From: JBKJML01 sp046596415
GTDB taxonomy: Bacteria; Actinomycetota; Thermoleophilia; Gaiellales; Gaiellaceae
DNA: 9,574 bases
NCBI GenBank assembly: GCA_046596415.1
Contig: JBKJML010000163.1
Coordinates: forward strand, 1 to 9,574
Direction of reading: 5' to 3'
In this document: in pieces, positions 1-8,400 of the stretch
How the letters are laid out: every line of letters begins with the position of its first letter
Numbering within the stretch: position 1 is the stretch's first letter
The notes under the pieces: generated by a model
What the model was told of the DNA's origin: nothing
Seen by the model: only the letters and a program-made list of their open reading frames with translations
Databases searched by the model: none
Program-made: the position numbers and the translations under genes

Positions 1-642
1 GCGCATCGTCCCGTGGAACGCGACATCGACGCCGTTCTCAGCGACCACCTGCTCGCCGAGCACGCGCTCCGGCTCGCCGGCGAGCAGCCGCGAGCCGCTG
101 ACGCAGTAACAGCCGACGTCCATCAGCGCACCACCGTCCAGCTCCGCCGACAGACGGACGTTCGTCTGGTCGAGCAACGGAAAGCTGAAGCTCGTGCTGA
201 CCGACCGGAGCCGGCCGATCGCACCCGACTGGACGAGCTCCCGTGCGCGCGCCGACTGCGAGTGGTGCCGGTACATGAAGGCTTCTGCGAGCACGAGCCC
301 CGCTGCGTCCGCTGCCTCGAACGCTTCGTCGACCTCGTCCGGACGCCGCGAATACGGCTTCTCACACAGGACGTGCTTGCCGGCAGCGAGCGCCTTCAGT
401 GTCCACTCGTGGTGGAGGCCGTTCGGCAGTGAGATGTAGACGGCGTCCACGTCGGCGTCCTCGAGCAACGCTTCGTAGCTCCCGTGCGAGCGCTCGAGCC
501 CGTGCTCGGAGGCGTAGGCCTGCGCGATCGCTCCATCGCGGCTCCCGACCGCGACGACCTCGACACGGTCGGTTTCGCGCGCGCCGTCGAGGATCGCACC
601 GTTGATCGCGGCGGTCGAGAGCAAGCCCAGCCGCAGGCTCAT
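1..642 (-). CDS. Gfo/Idh/MocA oxidoreductase, D-xylose / dihydrodiol dehydrogenase type (3' end cut by window edge)
   Basis: Probable cytoplasmic NAD(P)-dependent sugar dehydrogenase. The first 214 residues are visible; the family is usually about 330-350, so the last third lies outside the window. The N-terminal part is a Rossmann fold that lacks the classical GxGxxG and reads GLLSTAAING at residues 6-15, as is common in this subgroup. SLPNGLHHEW (71-80) and CEKPYSRRP (93-101) follow, with the conserved lysine at 95. The second domain opens with GGALMDVGCYC (170-180). Here a tyrosine (179) takes the position that is histidine in IolG-like relatives, which is typical of D-xylose 1-dehydrogenase and trans-dihydrodiol dehydrogenase homologues. 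The ATG at 642-640 overlaps the stop of the upstream DUF336 gene as ATGA, so translation is probably coupled. The family call is firm. The substrate is inferred from subgroup resemblance and from the nearby xylose-type importer; another aldose is possible. Confidence 0.9.
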   Translation of the reverse strand, partial: MSLRLGLLSTAAINGAILDGARETDRVEVVAVGSRDGAIAQAYASEHGLERSHGSYEALLEDADVDAVYISLPNGLHHEWTLKALAAGKHVLCEKPYSRRPDEVDEAFEAADAAGLVLAEAFMYRHHSQSARARELVQSGAIGRLRSVSTSFSFPLLDQTNVRLSAELDGGALMDVGCYCVSGSRLLAGEPERVLGEQVVAENGVDVAFHGTMR

Positions 643-1031
643 GCGCCCCCCAACCCGACCAGCGTGAGCGCCGAGCGCGCGAGCGCATCGTCCTCGTCAC
701 CCGGCAAGCCGCTGATCCCCACGGCACCGACCCTTCGCTCGCCCTCGAACGCGGCAACGCCCCCTTTGAAGAAGGTGAAGAACGGGTCGAAGCTTGCGAG
801 CTCCGCCGGCGTGCCACCGACCTTCTCGGCGAGGTCCCGGGTCGAGCGCGCGTCGCTGCGCGCGGCGGTGTAGGCCTTGCGCTGGGCGTTCAGGCGTGTA
901 TCGGGAGCAGCTCCGTCCATCGTCGCAGCGGCGACCACCTCGCCGTGCTCCTCGGCGACGTACACCGAGACGGGGGCGGGCGCCTCGCTCACCACCGAGT
1001 CGACGATCGCCAGAGCTTGTTCGAGCTTCAC
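639..1031 (-). CDS. GlcG/HbpS-like (DUF336) small protein
   Basis: A 130-residue protein of the GlcG/HbpS (DUF336, PF03928) family. This family includes the GlcG protein of glycolate operons, haem-binding HbpS of Streptomyces and PduO C-terminal domains. Visible hallmarks are the N-terminal helix MKLEQALAIV, a strand ending in EEHGEVVAAATMDGAAPDT (27-45), the alanine/lysine-rich helix NAQRKAYTAA (48-57), a GGVAAFEGERRVGAVGISG stretch (90-108) and the acidic EDDALARSAL helix (113-122). The length matches single-domain members. It starts at GTG (1031-1029) with no Shine-Dalgarno; a TAGTGT box six bases upstream suggests a leaderless transcript. It is the first gene of a two-gene unit with the downstream dehydrogenase (ATGA overlap). 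No signal peptide is seen, so it is probably cytoplasmic. Its biochemical role, whether haem or cofactor binding or an accessory to the dehydrogenase, cannot be read from the sequence. Confidence 0.85.
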   Translation of the reverse strand: MKLEQALAIVDSVVSEAPAPVSVYVAEEHGEVVAAATMDGAAPDTRLNAQRKAYTAARSDARSTRDLAEKVGGTPAELASFDPFFTFFKGGVAAFEGERRVGAVGISGLPGDEDDALARSALTLVGLGGA

Positions 1032-1037
1032 CGTGAC

Positions 1038-1043
1038 ACACTA
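1038..1043 (-). promoter_or_regulatory. Putative -10 box for a leaderless transcript of the DUF336 gene
   Basis: On the minus strand TAGTGT (TAnnnT pattern) lies exactly six bases before the GTG start at 1031, where a -10 element would sit if transcription began at the start codon. No good -35 hexamer is seen 16-18 bases further upstream; that region lies inside the divergent gene. Inference from sequence only. Confidence 0.35.
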
Positions 1044-1054
1044 CGCCACGGGAG

Positions 1055-2152
1055 ATGGCGGACGAAATCGGGATCGGGATGCTCGGCTACGCTTTCATGG
1101 GCAAGGCACATTCGCGCGCCTTTCGCGCGATCGCGGCGCTCGAGAGCCCGCTGCAACCACGGCTCGTCTCGGTGGCGGGGCGCAACGAGGATGCTGTCGC
1201 CGCGGTCGCCGCCCAGTACGGCTACGAGCGCTGGACGACCGACTGGCGTGACCTCGTGGCCGACCCCACGATCGGCCTGTTCGACAACGGCGGCCCCAAC
1301 TCGCTCCACGCGGCGCCGACGATCGCAGCCGCACAGGCCGGCAAGCACGTGCTCTGCGAGAAGCCGCTCGGCCGTGACGCCGACGAGAGTTACGAGATCT
1401 GGCAGAGCGTCGCCGCTACCGGCGTCAAGCATCTGTGCGGCTTCAACTACCGCTTCGTGCCCGCTGTTCGGCTGGCCCGCGAACTGATCGAGGCCGGCGA
1501 GCTCGGCGAGATCCGTCACTTCCGCGGCCGCTACCTCCAGGACTGGGGCGACGATCCGACCCTCGACACCTGGCGCTTCCAGCCGGGCGAGGCGGGCTCC
1601 GGCGCACTCGGCGACCTCGGCACGCACGTCGTCGATCTCGCGCGCTTCCTCGTCGGCGAGATCTCGACCGTCGCCGGGGGCGTCCACACGTTCTTGCCGG
1701 GCCGGCAGGTCGACGATGCGCTCGAAGCCGCCGTCACCTTCGAGAGCGGCCCGGTCGGGACGATCGAGGCGACGAGGCTCGCGCTTGGCCGGCGCAACGC
1801 GTTCCAGTGGGAGATCAACGGCTCCAAGGGCTCGCTCGCGTTCGACATGGAACGGCTGAACGAGCTCCAGGTCTTCCGGGCCGACGGCGACCGGGCGCGC
1901 GGCTTCAAGACGGTGCTCGTCTCCGAGACCGACCACCCGTTCTGGCATCTCTGGTGGCCGCCCGGCCACATCATCGGCTGGGGCGATACGTTCACCCACG
2001 AGGTGCTCCACCTGCTGCGCGCGATCGCGGAGGACACGGATGTCGCCCCGTACGGAGCGACGTTCGAGGACGGTTACCGGGCCGCAGAAGTGTGTGACGC
2101 GATCGTGCGATCGGGCGAGACCGGCAGTCGCGTCACCGTCTCGTATCGCTGA
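1055..2152 (+). CDS. Gfo/Idh/MocA family oxidoreductase, full length
   Basis: A 365-residue cytoplasmic NAD(P)-dependent dehydrogenase of the Gfo/Idh/MocA family, related to inositol 2-dehydrogenase-like enzymes. The Rossmann nucleotide site is GIGMLG (6-11), followed by GKAHSRAF. The conserved CEKPLG (101-106) carries the family lysine at 103. FNYRFVPAV (130-138) and GALGDLGTHVVDLARFL (183-199) follow; D187 and H191 are the usual catalytic pair with the lysine. The C-terminal half has the usual beta-sheet domain and the tail helix DGYRAAEVCDAI (339-350). ATG 1055 is the only start in frame, since an in-frame stop lies at 1034. GGGAG directly touches the ATG, too close for a normal ribosome site. 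It diverges from the DUF336 gene (23 bp between starts) and abuts the permease gene tail to tail. The substrate is unknown; an imported sugar, a cyclitol or their oxidised derivatives are plausible. Confidence 0.92.
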   Translation: MADEIGIGMLGYAFMGKAHSRAFRAIAALESPLQPRLVSVAGRNEDAVAAVAAQYGYERWTTDWRDLVADPTIGLFDNGGPNSLHAAPTIAAAQAGKHVLCEKPLGRDADESYEIWQSVAATGVKHLCGFNYRFVPAVRLARELIEAGELGEIRHFRGRYLQDWGDDPTLDTWRFQPGEAGSGALGDLGTHVVDLARFLVGEISTVAGGVHTFLPGRQVDDALEAAVTFESGPVGTIEATRLALGRRNAFQWEINGSKGSLAFDMERLNELQVFRADGDRARGFKTVLVSETDHPFWHLWWPPGHIIGWGDTFTHEVLHLLRAIAEDTDVAPYGATFEDGYRAAEVCDAIVRSGETGSRVTVSYR

Positions 2153-2159
2153 TCAGCGA
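2146..2159. repeat. 14-bp perfect palindrome spanning two back-to-back stop codons
   Basis: TCGCTGATCAGCGA reads the same on both strands. Its centre, TGA|TCA, consists of the stop of the oxidoreductase (2150-2152) and, on the other strand, the stop of the permease (2153-2155). Both proteins end in an arginine encoded CGC, which produces the symmetry. It has no loop and no T tract, so it is not a standard terminator. Confidence 0.6.
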
Positions 2160-3363
2160 CCGACCTTCTGCTGACGCCGGCGGAGGATCGTGTCGAGCGT
2201 CACGGCGAAGAGCAGGATGCCGCCGGTGGTGATGTAGATCACACCCTGGGTGAGATTGAGCGTGTTGAGCCCGTTCGCGATCGTCGCGATCACGAGCGCC
2301 CCGAAGAGCGCGTCGCGGACCTCGCCGCGCCCACCGAAGAGGCTTGTGCCACCGATCACGGCGGCGGCGATCGCGTCGATCAGCAGCGTGCCTCCACCGG
2401 CGTTCAGGTCGACGCTGTTGAGGCGCGCGGCGAGCACGACACCACCGAGCCCCGCCATCGCGCCGGAGATCATGAAGACGAGGATCCTGACGCGCGCCAC
2501 GTTGATGCCGGCACGGCGGGCGGCCTCGGCGTTGCCACCGACCGCGTAGACGTGTCGGCCGAACGTCGTCCGCTTGGCGACGAACGTCCAGAGGAGCAGC
2601 GCCGCCACCATCAGGAGCAGGACGAACGGGACGCCGCGATCCTTGTTGGAGATGACGACCACCACGACCGCAACGGCCACCACCGCGACGAGCTTGGCGA
2701 GGATGAAGAGCGGGTCGCGGACCGCGACGCCATGGCGGCGGTGGGAGAGCACGCCGCCCACCACGCTCGCTGCGTACACCGCGCAGACGACGGCAGCGAT
2801 GATCCAACCAGCCGTGTCGGAGAAGAAGTAGTTGGCCGTGTTGTTGACCGTCTCGTCCTGGATGACGATCACGCCCTCACCCTCGATCGACTTCTGGATC
2901 ACGCCCTGCCAGATCTGGTAGCCGGCCAGGGTGACCACGAACGCGGGGACGCCGATGAAGGCGACGAACGAGCCCTGGAACGCACCGATCGCCGCGCACA
3001 CTGCGACGGCGAGCCCAATCGCGATGAGACCCGACACCTGGTGCCCCGACTCCGGCACCGTCATCTGCGCGACGACCACCCCGGCGATGCCGCTGACGTA
3101 GCTGATCGAGAGGTCGATCTCGCCGATCAGTAGCACGAACACGACGCCGTAGGCGAGCAGCGTCACGCCGGCCATCTGAGTGATGATGTTGCTGAAGTTG
3201 CCGGGGCTGAGGAAGTTGTCGGCCTTGAACGAGAAGAAGATGACGATCACGACGAGGCCGATCAGGACCGGCCAGCTGCCGAGGTTTCCGCCTCGAATGT
3301 TCGAGAGCACTCGACCCGTGAAGCTCTCGGCCGCGAGGTCCGGGTGGGCCGTCGGCGCAGTGC

Positions 3364-3367
<4 letters not shown>
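2153..3367 (-). CDS. Sugar ABC transporter permease, XylH-like (CUT2 family)
   Basis: A 404-residue inner-membrane permease that should form the channel of a pentose/hexose importer with the upstream ATPase and binding protein. It belongs to the BPD_transp_2 (RbsC/XylH/AraH) family. After a soluble N-terminus of about 30 residues come hydrophobic segments at roughly 33-48, 64-82, 88-101, 111-130, 137-153, 187-206, 221-240, 246-263 and then 295-390. Hallmarks are LIGEIDLSISYVSG (80-93), the cytoplasmic coupling stretch GGNAEAARRAGI (277-288) and IGGTSLFGGRGEV (338-350). The length fits XylH (about 390) rather than RbsC (about 320). It starts with GTG, overlapping the ATPase stop as GTGA, so the two are translationally coupled. 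It is the last gene of the importer operon and ends flush against the convergent oxidoreductase gene. The sugar specificity is not decided by the sequence. Confidence 0.93.
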
Positions 3368-4158
<791 letters not shown>

Positions 4159-4166
4159 CGAGAGAG

Positions 4167-4199
4167 CGGGTGGGAGCCGGCAGCGCCGGCCCCCACCCG
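4167..4199 (-). promoter_or_regulatory. Intergenic stem-loop between binding-protein and ATPase genes
   Basis: Arms 4167-4180 and 4186-4199 pair over 13 of 14 positions, with one A/C mismatch (4175/4191) and a 5-base loop (4181-4185); nearly all pairs are G-C. The minus-strand RNA has no U tract after it, so it is unlikely to be a full terminator. In sugar importers such hairpins after the binding-protein gene often stabilise its mRNA or reduce readthrough, so that binding protein exceeds membrane parts. That role is inferred here. Confidence 0.65.
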
Positions 4200-4207
4200 G
4201 TGCCTTC

Positions 4208-5269
4208 CTAGTTGCAGTACTTCTTGTAGGTGCCGATACAGACGTCGCTTCTCTTCAGGTAGCCGTTGAAGAGCTGCTTGTAGTTCGCCTTCGTGATCGA
4301 CACGGGGGCGATGATGAACGCCGGCAGCAGCTTGCTGCCGTTCTTCACCGTGCCGGTCTGCGCCGGCTTCTCACCCTTCGAGAGGGCGATGGCTGCCTTT
4401 GCGGACGCGGTCGCGAGCACACGCGTGTCCTTCCAGACGGTCATCGACTGCCAGCCGGAGATGATGTTCTGGACACCCTGCGGCGTCGCATCCTGCCCAC
4501 TGAGTGGGATCGGCTTGAGCTTGTGGGACTTCAGAGCGACGACGACGGCGTTCGCGAGCCCGTCGTTTGCCGCCGCGACGGCGTCGATCTTGTTCTTCGT
4601 CTTGACGAGCATCTGCTCGAAGATCGTCCCTGCCTTCTGGTTGTCCCAACCGGGCGTGAACTGATCCGGCCCCTTGATGAACGTCCCGTTCTTGTAGAGC
4701 GGCTTCAGGATCGAGTCATAACCGCCCTTGAACAGGAACGAGTTGTTGTCGGTCTGGCCGCCGTTCAGCTCGGCGACGACCGGCTTCTTCGAGTACATGC
4801 CGTTCGCCTTGAGGCCCGCGACGACACCCTTGCCCTGCAGGACGCCGACGGCCTTGCCGTCGAACGAGATGTAGATCGCGGCCGAGCCGCCGATCACCTG
4901 GCGGTCGTACTCGATCACCTTCGCGCCACGCGACTTGGCAGCCGCCTCGATCGCGATCGAGGAGCCCTTGTCGAGCGAGACCAGGATGACGACCTTCGCG
5001 CCGTTCGCGAGGCACTGGTCGGCCTGCGTCTTCTGCTTCTGCGCGTCACCGTCGGCGTTCGTGATCACGTACGACACGCCGGCCTTCTTGAACGCGGCCA
5101 CGAGCGCGGGCCGGTCCTGGGTCTCCCAACGGACGGACGACTTCGGGTCGGGGAGCAGGACGCAGATGTCGGCGCTCGCCGTCTGCTTGCTCGGCTTCGC
5201 GACCGCGCCGGTGACGGTGACGCTCACCGTCAACACCGCGATCGTCAGAGCAACGATGAGTCTCTTCAC
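4208..5269 (-). CDS. Sugar-binding protein of the ABC importer, XylF-like
   Basis: A 353-residue exported solute-binding protein (Peripla_BP_4 type) that should deliver a sugar to the adjacent permease. A Sec signal peptide is clear: KR at 2-3, a hydrophobic core to about 20 and a cleavage site after AVA (22-24). The mature part begins with ADICVLLPDPKSSVRW. XylF-like marks are VIEYDR (118-123), AANDGLANAV (233-242), SGQDATPQG (257-265) and WQSMTVWKD (273-281). No cysteine follows the signal peptide, so it is not a lipoprotein. Four cysteines (36, 86, 344, 352) could form disulfides. Two GTG starts are possible, at 5275 and 5269. I prefer 5269, because the GGAGG at 5283-5279 lies nine bases before it and only three before the other. 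It is the first gene of the operon and is followed by a stem-loop. The sugar is probably a pentose, but this is not proven. Confidence 0.92.
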   Translation of the reverse strand: MKRLIVALTIAVLTVSVTVTGAVAKPSKQTASADICVLLPDPKSSVRWETQDRPALVAAFKKAGVSYVITNADGDAQKQKTQADQCLANGAKVVILVSLDKGSSIAIEAAAKSRGAKVIEYDRQVIGGSAAIYISFDGKAVGVLQGKGVVAGLKANGMYSKKPVVAELNGGQTDNNSFLFKGGYDSILKPLYKNGTFIKGPDQFTPGWDNQKAGTIFEQMLVKTKNKIDAVAAANDGLANAVVVALKSHKLKPIPLSGQDATPQGVQNIISGWQSMTVWKDTRVLATASAKAAIALSKGEKPAQTGTVKNGSKLLPAFIIAPVSITKANYKQLFNGYLKRSDVCIGTYKKYCN

Positions 5270-5277
5270 AGTCACTT

Positions 5278-5283
5278 ACCTCC
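5278..5283 (-). promoter_or_regulatory. Strong ribosome binding site of the binding-protein gene
   Basis: The minus strand reads GGAGGT, a near-perfect Shine-Dalgarno. The distance from GGAGG is nine bases to the GTG at 5269 and three to the GTG at 5275, which favours 5269. It is the only strong Shine-Dalgarno before a first gene in this window. Confidence 0.75.
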
Positions 5284-5286
5284 AGC

Positions 5287-5347
5287 TTGGTTCGGATGTG
5301 GGACGCCCAGTCGTGAAGCGGCGGGCAGAGAAACACCCCCGAACCAA
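5287..5347. repeat. 9-bp inverted repeat flanking the importer promoter start region (possible operator pair)
   Basis: TTGGTTCGG (5287-5295) and its exact complement CCGAACCAA (5339-5347) are separated by 43 bp, about five helical turns centre to centre. On the minus strand one copy overlaps the end of the -10 box and the expected start site, and the other ends three bases before the ribosome binding site. This fits a looping repressor, but the symmetry could also be chance. Confidence 0.4.
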
Positions 5348-5374
5348 CCTAAACGTGCTGAAGCCGAGAATCAA
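5346..5374 (-). promoter_or_regulatory. Sigma70-like promoter of the sugar importer operon
   Basis: On the minus strand TTGATT (5374-5369) is followed after exactly 17 bases by TAGGTT (5351-5346), a good -35/-10 pair with optimal spacing. Transcription would start near 5339, giving an untranslated leader of about 70 bases before the GTG at 5269. Confidence 0.55.
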
Positions 5375-5404
5375 CCCGCCCTCGAAGTTGGAGAACGAGC
5401 GCCC

Positions 5405-5410
5405 TAGGAT
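5405..5410 (+). promoter_or_regulatory. Putative -10 box for the UnbU-UnbV fusion gene
   Basis: TAGGAT lies seven bases before the preferred ATG at 5418, as expected for a leaderless transcript. The candidate -35 at 5382-5387 (TCGAAG) is weak. The AGGA within 5406-5409 could alternatively act as a modest ribosome site eight bases from the same ATG. Both readings support the 5418 start over the in-frame ATG at 5409. Confidence 0.35.
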
Positions 5411-5417
5411 GAGATCG

Positions 5418-8400
5418 ATGAGCGAGCCCGCCGGCACGGGGGCCGGGAAGCCGTCCCTGCGGATCCGGGGCGCGTCGTACCCGGTCCTCCTTCCCACCTT
5501 GCGCGACCCGAGGCTCCACCTCGCAGCGGTGATCGTCTCGCTCCAGGTGCTCGGGCAGGTGGCATTCGACTTCCGGCTCTCGATCGCCCAGATCCTCGTC
5601 TCGCTCCTCACCTGCGCGGTGCTCGAGGTCGGGATCGCGGCGCGGCGCCAGCACGTCATCCTCTGGCCGGCGAGCGCCCTCCTGACCGGGAACGGGGTCG
5701 CTTTCATCCTCCGGGTGCCGGGAACCGAGCACGGCGACTGGTGGAGCATGCGCGGCTGGTGGATCTTCGCCGGAACGGCGGCGGCGGCCCTGCTCTCCAA
5801 GCACCTGATCCAGTTTCGGGGCCGCCATGTCTTCAACCCCTCGAACTTCGGTCTCGTGCTCGTGTTCCTGCTGATCGGGCCGGAGCGAGCCGATCCGCTG
5901 GAGTTCTGGTGGGGGCCGATGTCCGCCTGGCTGGCGCTCGCGCTCGCGATCATCGTCGCCGGCGGCTTCGCGATCCTCCACCGTCTCCACCTGCTCGCGA
6001 TCGCGGTCACCTTCTGGGTCACGTTCGTCGCGTCGCTCGCCGTGCTCGCCGCGAGCGGGCATGCGATGACGGCCCGCTGGCATCTGGGGCCGGTCTCCGA
6101 CTGGGGCTTCTGGCAGATTCTCGCCTTCTCGCCCGAAATTCTCGTCTTCCTCTTCTTCATGATCACCGACCCGAAGACGATCCCTGCCGGGCGCGTCGGG
6201 CGCCGGGTCTACGCCGTCGCGCTCGGTTTGCTCGCTGCGCTCCTGATCGCACCGCAGACGACCGAGTTCGGAAGCAAGGTCGCGCTGCTCGCGGCCCTCG
6301 CGGTCGTCTGCCTGGCGGCGCCCCTGGTCGAGTTGTTCGTTGCGCATCGCACTCGCACCGTCCCGACGCGCCGCGGCAGGCGGGGATTCGGCGCCGCAGC
6401 GCTCGCCGGCACCGCCGGGTTCGCAGGGTTGCTGGTGCTCGCCGGTATTCCCGCCCGGCCGAGCGGCGGCGTCGCGGTCTCGACCGCAAGCGCCGCAAAC
6501 GAGCACGTCGCGGTGGTCGTCGTCCCGTCGAAGGGTCTCGCGCCGATCGGTGGCGCGGCCGCGAGGCAGATCGCGCAGGACGTCGTCGCCGACCTCGAGA
6601 TCGAGGCCGACGCTGTACGCAGGCGCGACCTCCAGCGGGCAACCGAGGGTGCGCACGGCGCCCGGCTCGCGGCGGTCTGGGAACAGATCCGCGCCGGCGG
6701 TGACGGTTCGGTCGTCGTCCCGCACTACCGCGTCGAGCGTGCCACGGTCACGTTGGAGCCGGGTACCGGGCAGGAGCCACCAACCGTGGTGGTGCGACTC
6801 GCGGGCACGGTGGAGCGCGCGACATATCGGCCCGCGAGCGCGACGCCCGCGTCGCGCACCGCGCCCGCGCGCTTCACGCGGACGCTCGAACTGACTCTCG
6901 AGGACGGGCGCTACAAGATCTCCCGTGGCAGGGGCGATGCGCAGCCGGCGGTCGCGGCGCCTCGCACGAACGCGCTCGGAGGCGTACGCCTCCGCGATGT
7001 CGCCCACGAGGCGGGCCTCGACTTCAGGCAGGGGGCCTTCCGCTTCGGCATGTCCAACGACCCGGCGGCGATGATGGGCGGTGGGCTCTGCTGGCTCGAC
7101 TACGACAACGACGGCCTGCTCGACCTCTTCGCCACCAACGCCTTCTCGGAGGACGACTACAGCCGCTGGGAGGAGCAGGGCGGTCTCCCCGGCGGCGGCC
7201 TCTTCCACAATCTCGGCGGCGGACGGTTCGAAGATGTGAGCCGAGGCTCCGGTGCCGATCTCGCGCTCCGTGGGAGCGGTTGCGTCGCGGCGGACTTCAA
7301 CGAGGACGGCAAGACGGATCTCTACGTCACGACCGCCGGCTACAGCATCGCGACGGACGGCTACGACGCGCTCTACTGGGGCCACGGCGACGGCACGTTC
7401 ACAGAAGGCGCCCGGGCGGCAGGCATCAATGCCCCGGGCTGGCACACGGGCGCCGCGGTCGGCGACGTGAACGGCGACGGACGGCCCGACTTGTTCGTGG
7501 CGGGCTACACGGACCTGAACGCCCCGATCGCCTCGTCGACTGCGGGCTTCCCGAGCGACCACAGCGCCGTCCGCGACCGGCTCTACCTCAGCGTCGGCGT
7601 CGACGCGAACGGCCGCTCGACGTTCCGCGAGGTCGGTCGCGAGGTGGGGCTCGAGCCGACCGGAGTCGAGCACGGGCTTGGCGCCGTCTTCACCGACGTC
7701 GACCGTGACGGCCGCCTCGACCTCTACGTCGCGAACGACCTCGACCCGAATCGGCTCTACCTGAACGTGAAGACCGCCGGCGGGCTCGGGTTCCGGCTCC
7801 GCGAGCGGGGACGGAACGCCGGCGTGAACGATCCGAACGCCGGCATGGGGATCGCCGCCGGCGACTACAGCGGCGACGGCCGCGAGGACTTCTTCGTGAC
7901 CAACTCGCGCCGGCAGCTGCACGCGGTCTACCGCAGCGCCTCGGGCGCCCCCTCGTTCGCTGACGCGCGGCCCGACTTCCTCGCAGCGCTCGGCAAGAGC
8001 TACACGGGCTGGGGCGCCTCGTGGGCCGATCTCGACCTCGACGGCAACCTCGATCTCGTCCTGGCGAACGGCGCCGTCCCGCTCGTCGACCTGAAGCGCG
8101 ACGCCCAGCGCGTCCAGGTACTCGAGAACCTCGGCGAATCGGCCGGCTTCGCCGACGCCGGCACCGTGCTCGGGCCGTTCGCCGGGCGGCGCCTCAACGG
8201 CCGCGGGCTCGCGACGGCCGACTTCGACAACGACGGTGACCTCGACGTCGCCATCGGCTCGGTCGGCGGCCCGCTCGTCCTGCTCCGGAACACGGGCGCG
8301 TCCGGCCACTGGCTCGAGGTCTCGCTCGACCGGTTCGCCCCCGGGGCCCGCGTGACGGTCGTGCTTCCGGACGGCCGCAAGCTCGTCCGGGAGGTGCACG

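Noticed and set aside
1028..2011. Long minus-strand open frame opposite the Gfo/Idh/MocA gene
   Set aside because: The plus strand encodes a full, motif-complete dehydrogenase. The antisense translation is a shadow without recognisable motifs.
2552..3133. Plus-strand open frame within the permease region rich in D, H and R
   Set aside because: Antisense shadow of transmembrane codons; the permease on the minus strand has all family hallmarks.
4167..4199. Intrinsic transcription terminator
   Set aside because: The stem is strong, but no U tract follows on the minus strand and the ATPase gene begins eight bases later in the same operon. I list it as a stabilising or attenuating hairpin instead.
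4935..5417. Upstream extension of the fusion-gene frame
   Set aside because: It lies antisense to the signal peptide and N-terminal half of the binding protein and across the promoter region, and it shows no homology-like pattern. The in-frame ATG at 5418 has better upstream signals.
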